This document shows positions 48,748 to 57,851 of a DNA stretch of 64,000 nt, in pieces. Within the stretch, counting starts at the first letter, position 1, and each line of letters opens with the position of its first letter. The stretch covers positions 36,668 to 100,667 of the forward strand of contig JAURNW010000031.1 of NCBI GenBank assembly GCA_030829985.1. Reading direction: 5' to 3'. Made by a program: the position numbers and the translations under genes. The notes under the pieces were generated by a model. That model was not told where the DNA came from and searched no databases. It was given only the letters and a program-made list of their open reading frames with translations. The stretch comes from Gammaproteobacteria bacterium (GTDB lineage: Bacteria; Pseudomonadota; Gammaproteobacteria; Eutrophobiales; Eutrophobiaceae).

Positions 48748-50190
48748 ATGAGAAGAACTAAAATAATCGCAACCATGGGACCCGCTACAGATCAGCCGGG
48801 TATGCTGGAAAAGCTGCTGGTTGCAGGAGTAGATGTATTCAGACTTAACTATTCTCACCAGACTCATGTTGAACACGAAAAACGAATGACGGAAATTCGT
48901 CGTCTTTCGCAACAACATAAACATGCCGTTGCAGTTATCGCTGATTTACAAGGGCCCAAGATTCGCATCGAACAATTCAAGAACGGTAAAGTTCAGTTAC
49001 GAGAGGGCGCTGCTTTTAAAATTGATGCGAGTCTGGCGAGCGATGCAGGTGACGAAACACAGGTGGGTGTCAGTTACAAGGAACTGGCGAAAGATGTTAA
49101 AGCCGATGATAAATTAATGGTCGATGATGGCAGGATCGTATTGCATGTAATTTCTGTCAGCGGGCAAGTTATTAATTGTGAAGTTATTACCGGGGGCGTA
49201 CTCAGTAATAACAAGGGCATAAACCTGCAAGGCGGTGGATTATCAGCCAGTGCGGTAACTGAAAAAGACAAAGAAGACATGAAGCACGCGGCTAAAATAA
49301 AAGTCGATTATATTGCAATTTCCTTCCCGAGAGATGCGGATGACATCAGAAAAGCCCGTAAGATGATGAAAGAATATGATTGCAAAGCTCAGCTCATTGC
49401 CAAAATAGAACGTGCCGAAGCGCTTAATCATATCGAGGAAATGATCGAAGCCTCAGACGTGATTATGATCGCACGTGGCGATCTTGGCGTGGAAATTGGA
49501 GATGCCGCACTGCCACCAGTACAAAAAAGCCTTATAAAAATGGCACGAGATATGGATCGTGCCGTCATCACGGCAACTCAGATGATGGAATCGATGATTG
49601 AAAATAAAATACCAACGCGAGCTGAAGTATTTGATGTTGCCAATGCTGTTATTGATGGCACTGACGCGGTGATGCTTTCTGGTGAAACCAGTGTTGGCAA
49701 TTATCCTGATAAAGTTGTTGAAGCCATGTCTCGTGTCTGCGAAGAAGCAGAGAAACAACGCAGCGTTCGTGTTTCAGATCATCGCATCAACCAGCGCTTT
49801 GAAACCATTTCTGAAGCTATCGCCATGTCGAGTATGTATTCAGCTAACCACATTGGTGCCAAGGCTATCTGTACGCTTACAGAAACCGGTGGGACTTGTC
49901 TGTGGATGTCACGCATAAGTTCAGGTATTCCTATTTTTGCTTTTGCCCGACACACATCAACACGAAGACGTGTTGCGTTATATCGCGGCGTCTATCCGAT
50001 GAAGTTTGATATTACTCATACCGATCCATTGGAAGCTAACAAGCAAATGATTGATCTGTTAATCGCGCAAGGTAACGTCGAAGAAGGTGATTTTGTAATT
50101 ATCACAAAAGGTGATCTGCGCGGTCGACGTGGAGGAACTAACAATATGAAGATTATCCAGGTTGGACAAGCACTGGAACATACACTTTAA
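48748..50190 (+). CDS. pyk: Pyruvate kinase
   Basis: 480 residues. N-terminal TKIIATMGPATDQPGMLEKL (4-23) and FRLNYSHQTHVEH, a K-binding DLQGPKIRIEQF, the signature LIAKIERAEALNHIEEM with the catalytic Lys, and metal-binding MIARGDLGVEIG followed by ITATQMMESMI. Class of E. coli PykA-like enzymes. Note Tyr in RLNYSH where most have RxNxSH with Phe. The gene is 87 bp after pgk. Confidence 0.97.
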   Translation: MRRTKIIATMGPATDQPGMLEKLLVAGVDVFRLNYSHQTHVEHEKRMTEIRRLSQQHKHAVAVIADLQGPKIRIEQFKNGKVQLREGAAFKIDASLASDAGDETQVGVSYKELAKDVKADDKLMVDDGRIVLHVISVSGQVINCEVITGGVLSNNKGINLQGGGLSASAVTEKDKEDMKHAAKIKVDYIAISFPRDADDIRKARKMMKEYDCKAQLIAKIERAEALNHIEEMIEASDVIMIARGDLGVEIGDAALPPVQKSLIKMARDMDRAVITATQMMESMIENKIPTRAEVFDVANAVIDGTDAVMLSGETSVGNYPDKVVEAMSRVCEEAEKQRSVRVSDHRINQRFETISEAIAMSSMYSANHIGAKAICTLTETGGTCLWMSRISSGIPIFAFARHTSTRRRVALYRGVYPMKFDITHTDPLEANKQMIDLLIAQGNVEEGDFVIITKGDLRGRRGGTNNMKIIQVGQALEHTL

Positions 50191-50252
50191 AACCAGAACA
50201 GTAATTAAAAATATCTAATACTTAATCCATCAGCGTTAACGAGGAACATAAA

Positions 50253-51275
50253 ATGAGCGCAGCAGAACTCGAAGCAACAGCAAAAGCAATGGTCGAAAAA
50301 GGCAAAGGCATTCTCGCCATTGATGAAAGCACACCAACTATAAAAAAACGATTCGACACTATTAATCTTGAATCCACTGAAGAAAACCGTCGCACCTATA
50401 GAGACTTATTGATCACTAATCCGGGCGGCAAAGAATTTATAAGCGGCATGATTCTTTATGATGAAACCATGCGTCAGGCTACCAGTGACGGCACGCCTTT
50501 CGCAAAAGCCCTTATCGATCAAGGGATCATGCCAGGTATAAAAGTGGATACCGGCGCAAAAGACTTTGCCCTGCATGCCGGGGAGAAAGTAACCGAAGGA
50601 CTGGATGGACTGCGTGATCGTTTAGCCGAATATAAAAAGCTCGGAGCAAAATTTGCCAAATGGCGAGCAGTAATAACAATAGGCAACAATATTCCCAGTC
50701 AGGCGTGCATCGAAGCAAACGTGCATGCACTCGCACGTTATGCAGGACTTTGTCAGGAAGCAGGAATTGTACCTATGGTAGAACCCGAGGTGTTGATGGA
50801 TGCAGACAACACTATTGAACGTTGTTATGAAGTCACCGAAATGACATTGTCTGCTTTATTTAAAGAACTGAAGAGTCAGGATGTCAGCATAGAACACACG
50901 ATACTCAAAACCAATATGGTGATCTCTGGCAAACAATGTTCAGTGCAAGCTAATGTTGAAAAAGTAGCTGAACAAACTGTACGTTGCTTACTAAAGAACG
51001 TACCTGCTGAATTACCGGGCATTGTCTTTTTATCTGGCGGACAAAGCGCAGAACTTGCAACGGCGCATTTGAATGCAATGAATGCTAATAATCCAGATCT
51101 GCCATGGCCATTAAGTTTTTCATACGGACGTGCATTGCAAGAACCTTGTCTTAATGCCTGGGGTGGAAAAGAATCCAATTTGTCGGCAGCACAAAAAGCA
51201 TTACTGCATCGTGAAAAATGTAACAGTCTCGCATGCATTGGGACTTACAGTGCGGACATGGAAACTACTGCCTGA
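50253..51275 (+). CDS. Fructose-bisphosphate aldolase, class I
   Basis: 340 residues of the eukaryote-like class I, metal-independent type. GILAIDESTPTIKKRF (19-34), the active-site KFAKWRAV (133-140), VEPEVLMD (176-183) and the Schiff-base segment TILKTNMV with Lys219. FLSGGQSAE and SFSYGRALQ follow. The C-terminal Tyr typical of vertebrate muscle enzymes is replaced by a short tail. It cleaves or forms fructose 1,6-bisphosphate (and sedoheptulose bisphosphate in the Calvin cycle). Good GAGGAAC site. Last glycolytic gene of the train. Confidence 0.96.
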   Translation: MSAAELEATAKAMVEKGKGILAIDESTPTIKKRFDTINLESTEENRRTYRDLLITNPGGKEFISGMILYDETMRQATSDGTPFAKALIDQGIMPGIKVDTGAKDFALHAGEKVTEGLDGLRDRLAEYKKLGAKFAKWRAVITIGNNIPSQACIEANVHALARYAGLCQEAGIVPMVEPEVLMDADNTIERCYEVTEMTLSALFKELKSQDVSIEHTILKTNMVISGKQCSVQANVEKVAEQTVRCLLKNVPAELPGIVFLSGGQSAELATAHLNAMNANNPDLPWPLSFSYGRALQEPCLNAWGGKESNLSAAQKALLHREKCNSLACIGTYSADMETTA

Positions 51276-51303
51276 TTGTGTACCAGCATTAATAACATTC
51301 ATC

Positions 51304-51567
51304 ATGACTATTGACGATCTTTCAGAAGAAGCGAAAATTGCCTATCAGGCATTTCAGGATATGGGTAAAAGCAAGCAATCTTACTTTACCTTCTTGCAAG
51401 AGATAGACGTTAAATATAAGTCGGGAGGAGCAGCCAGTATTGCCGAAAATCTACAACTGGAAAAACTGCTCAGCGTGCATGATAAAAATGTAATTGCATT
51501 CAATGCCGCGATGACTGAAGTTAAAGATGTTGACGCCAGAACGGCACTGATTAAATTGATGTCCTAA
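51304..51567 (+). CDS. Small hypothetical cytoplasmic protein
   Basis: 87 residues from ATG at 51304; a longer frame to 51130 overlaps the aldolase gene and is not credible. Sequence predicts only helices and polar segments (DLSEEAKIAYQAFQDMGKSK at the start). Not recognised. 28 bp after the aldolase stop and therefore likely cotranscribed. The stop codon abuts the bidirectional hairpin at 51577-51608. Confidence 0.6.
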   Translation: MTIDDLSEEAKIAYQAFQDMGKSKQSYFTFLQEIDVKYKSGGAASIAENLQLEKLLSVHDKNVIAFNAAMTEVKDVDARTALIKLMS

Positions 51568-51608
51568 AAACAGAAAAGCCATCACCTAATCGTTATCAGG
51601 TGATGGCT
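51566..51608 (-). terminator. Strong (probably bidirectional) intrinsic terminator
   Basis: Perfect 11-bp stem AGCCATCACCT / AGGTGATGGCT (51577-51587 and 51598-51608) with a 10-base loop. On the minus strand it is followed by TTTTCTGTTTTT, so it terminates the gene at 51626; on the plus strand the hairpin also closes the aldolase train, with a poorer tail. Confidence 0.85.
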
Positions 51609-51625
51609 GATTGAATTATATAAGC

Positions 51626-51991
51626 TTATCGACGAAAACCGTATTCAAGCACATAAAATTCTGGATTCAGACCTGCTAGCGGATCACGCAATTTTGCCAA
51701 TTCCTGTTCCGGGCCATGTACCTCTAGTCTGGCAATCTCGCAAATTTTTAAGGCCTCACCTAGCAAGGCACCCGCATTTTCAAGGTGTGCTAAAATAGCA
51801 TCGGCATCGGCATATCCTTCTCGGCAATGTACTACATCGTCTTTAATGCTGAAACCATAATAAAGACAGTTAGGTTCATTTTTGTATGTGATTTCCACGA
51901 ACTGCTCACATAACTCTTTGAAAGCATCCAACTTACCATCTGCTACTTTAAAGTAAGGGACCAGCATACAACATTTATCTTCAGTCGCCAT
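51626..51991 (-). CDS. ABM-fold (monooxygenase-like) small protein
   Basis: 121 residues, ferredoxin-like alpha/beta pattern of the antibiotic biosynthesis monooxygenase (ABM/Dabb) family: CCMLVPYFKVADGKLDAFKE, a central CLYYGFSIKDD with VHCREGYADADAIL, and LEVHGPEQELAKLRDP. Members are small dimeric enzymes or binding proteins; no catalytic assignment is possible. Downstream of, and codirectional with, two cupin genes. Confidence 0.7.
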   Translation of the reverse strand: MATEDKCCMLVPYFKVADGKLDAFKELCEQFVEITYKNEPNCLYYGFSIKDDVVHCREGYADADAILAHLENAGALLGEALKICEIARLEVHGPEQELAKLRDPLAGLNPEFYVLEYGFRR

Positions 51992-52021
51992 AATTAACTC
52001 CTCAATGTATGTCTAGTTTTT

Positions 52022-52420
52022 TTAATTTACTGTGACTCTGTCTTTCCCAAAAAATTCTGGTGCCTGAACAGAAATAATTTTAAGCGGAACAGGAGATAGA
52101 ACTTTCACGCCGTGCGGCGTACCTTCAGGAACCCTTATATAATCCCCGGCAACAATTTCAAAAGATTCATCACCTAGTTGCAAAAGCGCTTTTCCTTCTA
52201 ATACATAGATCGTCTCTGAATGTTCAACATGCTTATGCAACGGAACATGTTTTTTTACAAAAATAATAAAGTCGGTTGAATTAGCATCACTGGCAAGCTT
52301 GATGATATGTATATTCTCGATATCTTCCGGCGCTTTAACTTCAGTTAATACAAGTTTCTCAGCATAAGATGAACTTATAAAAAACAAACCCGTAAGTAGC
52401 AATAACCCGGACTTAATCAT
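52022..52420 (-). CDS. Secreted cupin-domain protein
   Basis: 132 residues with a signal peptide (about 1-20, cleavage after SSYA). The cupin barrel has the metal-binding pattern HKHVEHSETIYVLEGKALLQ, then DYIRVPEGTPHGVKV. Periplasmic metal-dependent cupin of unknown function. 8 bp after the second cupin gene, so cotranscribed. Confidence 0.85.
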   Translation of the reverse strand: MIKSGLLLLTGLFFISSSYAEKLVLTEVKAPEDIENIHIIKLASDANSTDFIIFVKKHVPLHKHVEHSETIYVLEGKALLQLGDESFEIVAGDYIRVPEGTPHGVKVLSPVPLKIISVQAPEFFGKDRVTVN

Positions 52421-52428
52421 AATTTTAA

Positions 52429-52767
52429 TTATCCTTCAGGATATAGAACCAGGAGAACGCAGCCAGATTCTGATTTAGGGGCATGTGACGTGCCTTTTGG
52501 AAGATGCAAAAAAGTACCCGCATGAAAATCTTCTCGGCCATCATAGAAAACACCAGATATGACATATATTTGCTCGGGTCCAACTTCATGAGTATCTATG
52601 CCTGGGAAAACAGCTCCCGCTTGAAATTCATACACTAATGCTCTTTTACCATTTTCACCTTCCCAAAGTACGCGTTCAGTTATACCGTCGGCACATTCAT
52701 TTGCATCAATATTATTCCAGTTAATTGCCAGTGCACCTTCAAAATTCAACTCATTATCCATTGCCAT
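52429..52767 (-). CDS. ChrR-like anti-sigma/cupin protein
   Basis: 112 residues, cytoplasmic cupin. Motifs: WEGENGKRALVYEFQAGAVFPG, HEVGPEQIYVISGVFYDG and FLHLPKGTSHAPKSESGC resemble the cupin domain of ChrR-type proteins but no anti-sigma N-terminal zinc domain is present. An ATG at the second Met (52761) is an alternative start. First of three small genes on the minus strand. Confidence 0.75.
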   Translation of the reverse strand: MAMDNELNFEGALAINWNNIDANECADGITERVLWEGENGKRALVYEFQAGAVFPGIDTHEVGPEQIYVISGVFYDGREDFHAGTFLHLPKGTSHAPKSESGCVLLVLYPEG

Positions 52768-52913
52768 GCTCCGTTTATATTAATTTTAAATACCAATTCC
52801 TGATTTCCGGAAAGATCCGATTATGACAATTGCACTACCTGACCTCAACCTCTTTGATATTGATCGCAGATAAAACCTGTTTTATGAGCAACAAATTTAA
52901 AAATTATTTTTTC

Positions 52914-53378
52914 TTAATCCGGGCTATTATTTTTTACATATCGGGTTATCAATTTATCCAGATTATTTGCAAACCTTTGCCGGTCGTTTTGACTTAATGC
53001 AGGCGGACCACCCGTCTGAATTCCGCTAGAGCGTAAAGTCTCCATAAAATCTCTCATGCCAAGACGTGCTTTTATATTATCTGGCGAATACAGTTCCCCT
53101 CTCGGATTAAGCGCTAACCCACCTTTTTCGATTACTTCTGCTGCTAAAGGAATATCGGCAGTGATGACCAGATCACCAACATCTAATCTTTTAACTATCT
53201 CATTATCTGCAACATCAAAACCAGAAGAGACCAGTATGAAGCTGATATTCTTCGACGAGGGAATTTGCATGGACTGGTTAGCCACCAAGGTTAATGGCAC
53301 GCCGACACGATCTGCCGCTTTGAATAATATCTCTTTTATCACTGCCGGACAGGCATCAGCATCGACCCATATTTTCAT
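52914..53378 (-). CDS. YaiI/YqxD family (UPF0178) protein
   Basis: 154 residues of the UPF0178 family: [24 protein letters not shown] at the start (first 20 residues diagnostic), [21 protein letters not shown] and [24 protein letters not shown]-like fold with conserved Asp residues suggesting a nuclease, but activity is unproven. 25 bp upstream of the membrane glycosyltransferase gene in the same direction. Confidence 0.93.
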   Translation of the reverse strand: MKIWVDADACPAVIKEILFKAADRVGVPLTLVANQSMQIPSSKNISFILVSSGFDVADNEIVKRLDVGDLVITADIPLAAEVIEKGGLALNPRGELYSPDNIKARLGMRDFMETLRSSGIQTGGPPALSQNDRQRFANNLDKLITRYVKNNSPD

Positions 53379-53403
53379 GTCATCCGATATCCATTAAACA
53401 TTG

Positions 53404-54714
53404 TCATTTATTCTGTTTCATCTTATAGCGCATGAGGTCGATGCAAATAGCAACTAATACGGCGCCATACTCTAATAACAAAATCCATAATGGTATTTCA
53501 AAAGCTGCAACTTCTGTAGAATTTAAATTGATCCCGACAGAATAGGATAGCAATACAGTAACTGAAAAAGTCCAGCTCCATAATGCTGGATAAAGCACTG
53601 CAAAAGGTAACAACCACAATAGATACCAGGCGTTTACAACCGGCGAAATTAACAGGAAAAAACCAAATACAATATCACCACGAGGTATTTTCCAACCATT
53701 TTCTTTATGATGTCGCCAAAACAGTCCTGCATAAATAACAATGAACACTGCCCCCAGGATCAATTTTAGCGCTTGCGGTTCGAACCATTCTCGCATAAGG
53801 GCATAACTCGAGCTATTGAACTGCCAATCACGCGCAAAAACTATTAAGCCAGCCATGTCAGACGTTCCATGTACAAGGAAGGGTAAATATAATACGAACA
53901 ATACCGATACAAATACTGCCCAATAATGAAAGGCTAATCTCCATAAAATAAATGGCACCATTAACAAAGCAAATACTTTGGCTCCGACGCTTAATGCCAA
54001 TACCGTCACTGATACGGCAAATTGCTGCTGTTGACGACAATACAAAGCAAGCAACATCAACATAGCGCCAAGTCCATCCGGATGTGCTGTAAATGCTAAC
54101 TCCTTAATAACCAGCGGCGACCAGGCATAAAGCAAAACCCAACGGGCACTGGCTAACCTCAATAACAGCAGTATCATGGCCATATCAGCTAAGGCATATA
54201 ACGCCTGTAAACCCCATACCTGTGCGGGAGCAATAAGATGCCCTAGCAGAAAAGAATATTGCAGTGTCGGCCCATAAATAGTGGGAACATCGGGATAGTT
54301 AATCTGCGCCAACAAACTGTAAAACTGTGCCGGAATATTGCCATCACCAAAAAACATGGAAGGCGCTATACCGTAGGGAGACCCTGTTTCGTAAAAACGA
54401 TAACCATCCCATAGATAACGAAAAAAGTCGTCTTCCCATAGTGGATCACCTGCTAGTCCAATCAAACGAAAACAAGCGGCCCATAACAATAACCTCGTAG
54501 GGGTAATTGTCTTTTCATCTACACCAATAAAAACTAATAAAGTCGCAAACAGGCAAATACCCAGTAAGCCATAATAAATTGTAAGAGAAAGTAGTTCCGG
54601 ACGTAAAGAAAACCAGGCCAGTACGATATAGGCAACCATGCAGAACAAGCCTGAACTATGGAGCAGCCAAGGCATTGATTTATGTGTACGAGTTGAATTA
54701 AACACAGTATTCAT
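53404..54714 (-). CDS. GT87/DUF2029-like membrane glycosyltransferase
   Basis: 436 residues with about ten membrane helices. The cytoplasmic/periplasmic loop LWEDDFFRYLWDGYRFYETGSPYG (first 20 residues typical) carries the acidic DD motif and the YPDVPTIYGPTLQY stretch seen in polyprenyl-phosphate-mannose-dependent alpha-mannosyltransferases. Acts at the inner membrane on a lipid-linked sugar. The acceptor is unknown. Divergent from the small secreted protein and the GT2 gene, which may work in the same pathway. Confidence 0.82.
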   Translation of the reverse strand: MNTVFNSTRTHKSMPWLLHSSGLFCMVAYIVLAWFSLRPELLSLTIYYGLLGICLFATLLVFIGVDEKTITPTRLLLWAACFRLIGLAGDPLWEDDFFRYLWDGYRFYETGSPYGIAPSMFFGDGNIPAQFYSLLAQINYPDVPTIYGPTLQYSFLLGHLIAPAQVWGLQALYALADMAMILLLLRLASARWVLLYAWSPLVIKELAFTAHPDGLGAMLMLLALYCRQQQQFAVSVTVLALSVGAKVFALLMVPFILWRLAFHYWAVFVSVLFVLYLPFLVHGTSDMAGLIVFARDWQFNSSSYALMREWFEPQALKLILGAVFIVIYAGLFWRHHKENGWKIPRGDIVFGFFLLISPVVNAWYLLWLLPFAVLYPALWSWTFSVTVLLSYSVGINLNSTEVAAFEIPLWILLLEYGAVLVAICIDLMRYKMKQNK

Positions 54715-54921
54715 AAATTAATCTGTCTTATTCATTAAGGCACATCGTTCTGGATTAAAGCGATATTTCGAAAGCAATCCCAAAGATATACATCTTCATT
54801 AATTATCCATAAATAATGGTAAGATTTCTTAACCGAACCATTTAAGAATTATGCACTCTATATAAATACGCGCCAGCAGGCCATTCTCCACAGAAAAACA
54901 ATAATCATGCAGGAAAAGCTG

Positions 54922-55233
54922 ATGAACAACAGAATTTGTGAAATTACAGCCATGCTATTAGCAATAATGTTCATGTTTGGACCTTCATTAACATTTGCCT
55001 CTTTTTCATACGACGAAATGACCAAGGATGATCCTTATCATGTCGGTAAAATCACCTATCATCGTAAACTTGCCTGTAATACTTGTCCGCTATCTAACAC
55101 CGTAATTGACGCATCAATGTATAAATCTATCGTGCAGCGTATTAATAATGATGAACAACTAACCAGTCTGTTAAATGAAAAAGAACGTTTAGCTGTAAGC
55201 CAATACCTGGAATATCTGTTTACTCCTCGTTAA
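54922..55233 (+). CDS. Small secreted protein with a CxxC pair
   Basis: 103 residues from ATG at 54922, which has AGGA eight bases before it; the upstream ATG at 54907 has no such site. Signal peptide about 1-27 (cleavage near TFASFS). Mature part contains a single ACNTCPLSNTVIDASM motif: CxxC without the His of cytochrome c, so no haem attachment is expected, and a helical C-terminus NEKERLAVSQYLEYLF. Not recognised as a named family. 15 bp upstream of the GT2 gene. Confidence 0.65.
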   Translation: MNNRICEITAMLLAIMFMFGPSLTFASFSYDEMTKDDPYHVGKITYHRKLACNTCPLSNTVIDASMYKSIVQRINNDEQLTSLLNEKERLAVSQYLEYLFTPR

Positions 55234-55248
55234 ATACGAATTGATATT

Positions 55249-56022
55249 GTGTATCAAGGAAATCATATCGCGGCCATTATTCCTGCCAGAGACGAAGCCA
55301 GTTCGATAGGACTTGTAGTTAAAGGCCTGATTGATTTAAAAGACGCCAATAACAAACGTATTATCGATAAAATCGTCGTTTGTGATAACGGGTCCGCGGA
55401 CAAAACGGCGATTATTGCTCAACAAGCTGGAGCAAGCGTCATAACACAAAACCGGCCCGGTTATGGTATCGCTTGCATGACCGCTCTAACAAAAACCAAA
55501 GACGCTGATATTTTATTATTTATTGATGGTGACAATGCCTTTCGTGCACAACAAGCAATTCCACTTTTAAGTTCTGTCGCCAATGGCGTTGATCTGGCTA
55601 TCGGTTCGCGCAAACTGGGGCGCATAGAAAAACATGCGCTCACTATTCCCCAGCAGTTTGGTAACTGGCTGGCTGCGTATCTTATTAAACTATTATGGGG
55701 TAAAAGTGTAACTGACCTCGGTCCGTTTCGAGCTATTTCACAACAAGCCTTGCAGCGTTTATCAATGGAGGATGAAACCTACGGCTGGACTATCGAGATG
55801 CAAATCAAAGCTATTCAATCCAATATGGCTATTTCAGAATTACCAGTGGACACTTACCGTCGTCTTGGACAATCAAAAATCAGTGGGACAGTGAAAGGCA
55901 CTATCGGTGCCGGGACAGGAATTTTATCTATGATTGCATGCCTACGTTGGCGACAGTTTAAACAAATTTCAAAACAATCAAGTTTTTCAAAATCACTAAA
56001 AGATAATTCATCCCGACTGTGA
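55249..56022 (+). CDS. GT2 family glycosyltransferase, DPM1/UppP-sugar synthase-like
   Basis: 257 residues from GTG. GT-A fold: IAAIIPARDEASSIGLVVKG (8-27), KIVVCDNGSADKTA (DNGS), DILLFIDGDNAF (the metal-binding DGD in place of the common DADG/DGDL), LPFRAISQQALQRL-like acceptor segment and EMQIKAIQSNM. Resembles dolichyl/undecaprenyl-phosphate sugar synthases, supplying lipid-linked sugar for the adjacent membrane glycosyltransferase. One predicted C-terminal hydrophobic segment. Stop is 9 bp before the upstream candidate start of the DUF547 gene. Confidence 0.85.
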   Translation: MYQGNHIAAIIPARDEASSIGLVVKGLIDLKDANNKRIIDKIVVCDNGSADKTAIIAQQAGASVITQNRPGYGIACMTALTKTKDADILLFIDGDNAFRAQQAIPLLSSVANGVDLAIGSRKLGRIEKHALTIPQQFGNWLAAYLIKLLWGKSVTDLGPFRAISQQALQRLSMEDETYGWTIEMQIKAIQSNMAISELPVDTYRRLGQSKISGTVKGTIGAGTGILSMIACLRWRQFKQISKQSSFSKSLKDNSSRL

Positions 56023-56079
56023 CCAAACATAGTGAACAATTTCTTACCATCAGCCAACGTTTATTATTGGGGCAATAAA

Positions 56080-56925
56080 ATGCATGTGAAACATGTCTCA
56101 CAAGTTAAACGTAGAGCATCATTGATGTTTAGCCTCATATTATTTTTCTTTATATCGCCTCTGGCTGTTGCAGCTCCTGATAAAACGCCTTTGGAGTTCT
56201 GGGCTCCGTTCGATGAGAATAACACCGCCGCCGTAGACCATAGCCTCTGGCAAACTTTGTTGGCAGAGTATCTTGATGACAAACACCCTAGCAGCATAAA
56301 TCGTTTTAACTATGCTGGTGTCAAACCTGAAGACCGTAAGTTGTTAACCCGGTACTTGCAACAAATGCAACAACTCGATCCACGCATATATAGTCGCGCA
56401 GAACAAAAAGCTTATTGGATAAATCTATATAATGCACTGACTGTGGAGCTGATATTGAAGAACTATCCAGTCAAATCTATTACCAAACTGGGAGAAGGTT
56501 TTTTTAGTTTTGGACCATGGGACGATAAAGTGGCAAATATTAAAGATCAGAAATTATCGCTTAATAATATTGAGCACGGAATTCTACGCGCCTATTTTAA
56601 CGATAATCGTATCCACTATGCCGTCAATTGCGCCAGCATCAGTTGCCCTAACCTGTCTGCAAACGCTTATACATCTGAAAATACTAATCAACTACTGGAT
56701 CAAGGCGCTAGACAATATATAAACCATCCGCGCGGGGTAAATTTTGAAGAGGGAATACTCAAAGTCTCAAGTATTTATCATTGGTACAAAGGCGATTTCG
56801 GCGGAAACGACAAGTCACTAATAGCAGAACTAATCAAATATGCAAAGCCCGCTCTGGCTAATAAATTACGCAATTATATCGGTGATATTGATCATGATTA
56901 CGACTGGGCATTGAACCAGCCTTAA
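56080..56925 (+). CDS. DUF547 secreted protein
   Basis: 281 residues from ATG at 56080 (an upstream GTG at 56032 is possible). Signal peptide to about SPLAVAAP (residue 33). DUF547 elements are clear: EQKAYWINLYNALTVELIL, IEHGILRAYFNDNRIHYAVNC and SISCPNLSANAY. The family is widespread in bacteria and plants; the fold contains conserved Asn/Cys/His residues hinting at an enzyme, but no function is established. Codirectional with the GT2 gene. Confidence 0.85.
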   Translation: MHVKHVSQVKRRASLMFSLILFFFISPLAVAAPDKTPLEFWAPFDENNTAAVDHSLWQTLLAEYLDDKHPSSINRFNYAGVKPEDRKLLTRYLQQMQQLDPRIYSRAEQKAYWINLYNALTVELILKNYPVKSITKLGEGFFSFGPWDDKVANIKDQKLSLNNIEHGILRAYFNDNRIHYAVNCASISCPNLSANAYTSENTNQLLDQGARQYINHPRGVNFEEGILKVSSIYHWYKGDFGGNDKSLIAELIKYAKPALANKLRNYIGDIDHDYDWALNQP

Positions 56926-57063
56926 GAGCAAGTTACTGACGGTCACTGAATTAATGTCCACAATTAACGCTATAAAGAAAAGATGTTTTGCACAAAAACA
57001 AATAACCCTGATTATCAATGTTATATATGACAGCAGGGATAGCTCAAATAAGGAATACCAAAA

Positions 57064-57603
57064 ATGATACTTATTACCAAGATACTCGCGTTATTTATGC
57101 TTGTCACATTAAATACTCCGTTAATTGCAGCGGATGAAACAACAATAGACTGGAGTTCAGCAAAAGAAATTAAAAGTCTGATAAAGCTAAAACTCGAACC
57201 ACAAAACGGTGAGGTAACTTATGGACCGAACTTCGCCTTCTCGGACAAACTAATTTCGGACAAATTCTCTGAAGTTTATCTGAGCCGGATAGTCGATCCT
57301 GAAGATGAAGAACATTATGTTCTTTTTATCACCACACTTCATAATGAAAAAAATTGGCGCGCATATAACCAGGCAGCCAGAAAAAATGGTGACGCTTTAT
57401 CGATCGTCACGATATCAAGGACTGAAGATGTAACTAATAATGACAAGATATACAAACATGAAGAAAGATTAGCTATTAAAATGGGATTTATTGAATTTGC
57501 TGATTCCTCATCCATTGGACTGGATCTGATAATCAGCGGCAACAAAACTGACAATATCAAGATTCCCAGTAGTTATTTTTTGGCTATGTTACAAACTATG
57601 TAA
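57064..57603 (+). CDS. Hypothetical secreted protein
   Basis: 179 residues. Signal peptide about 1-23 (cleavage LIAADE). Mature part is a mixed alpha/beta domain with no recognised motif (AFSDKLISDKFSEVYLSRIV at 60-79, LAIKMGFIEFADSSSIGLDL at about 138). Stands alone, 138 bp after DUF547, with an AAGGA site. Function unknown. Confidence 0.65.
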   Translation: MILITKILALFMLVTLNTPLIAADETTIDWSSAKEIKSLIKLKLEPQNGEVTYGPNFAFSDKLISDKFSEVYLSRIVDPEDEEHYVLFITTLHNEKNWRAYNQAARKNGDALSIVTISRTEDVTNNDKIYKHEERLAIKMGFIEFADSSSIGLDLIISGNKTDNIKIPSSYFLAMLQTM

Positions 57604-57625
57604 ACAGGCAGATTGATAATGTTAC

Positions 57626-57838
57626 TTAATCGCTCCGGTGTTCGATTGCCTGTCTGGTCGCATCAGCTGAATCAAGCAACATACCTTCTACCGCTTTAGC
57701 CTTGTCAATGGTATCAGTTTGCTCTTTCCAGACATGGTCTACCTTAACCTCTTTACTCTCATTGCTGTTGTCATCTGAACATCCGTATACAAACAAGCAG
57801 GAAATCAAGATCAAAATTGTTTGATTTAAGCTATGCAT
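57626..57838 (-). CDS. Small lipoprotein
   Basis: 70 residues. Lipobox CLFVYGC gives lipidation at Cys20; the mature 51 residues are polar and helical (VWKEQTDTIDKAKAVEGMLL, DSADATRQAIEHRSD). Resembles the small lipoproteins often found near membrane-stress genes in gammaproteobacteria but has no named family. 13 bp downstream of the carbonic anhydrase gene. Confidence 0.7.
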   Translation of the reverse strand: MHSLNQTILILISCLFVYGCSDDNSNESKEVKVDHVWKEQTDTIDKAKAVEGMLLDSADATRQAIEHRSD

Positions 57839-57851
57839 ATTAATACCTCTT

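Noticed and set aside
51130..51303. Extension of the small gene after the aldolase to 51130
   Set aside because: It would overlap 146 bp of the aldolase coding region in another frame; the ATG at 51304 is preferred.
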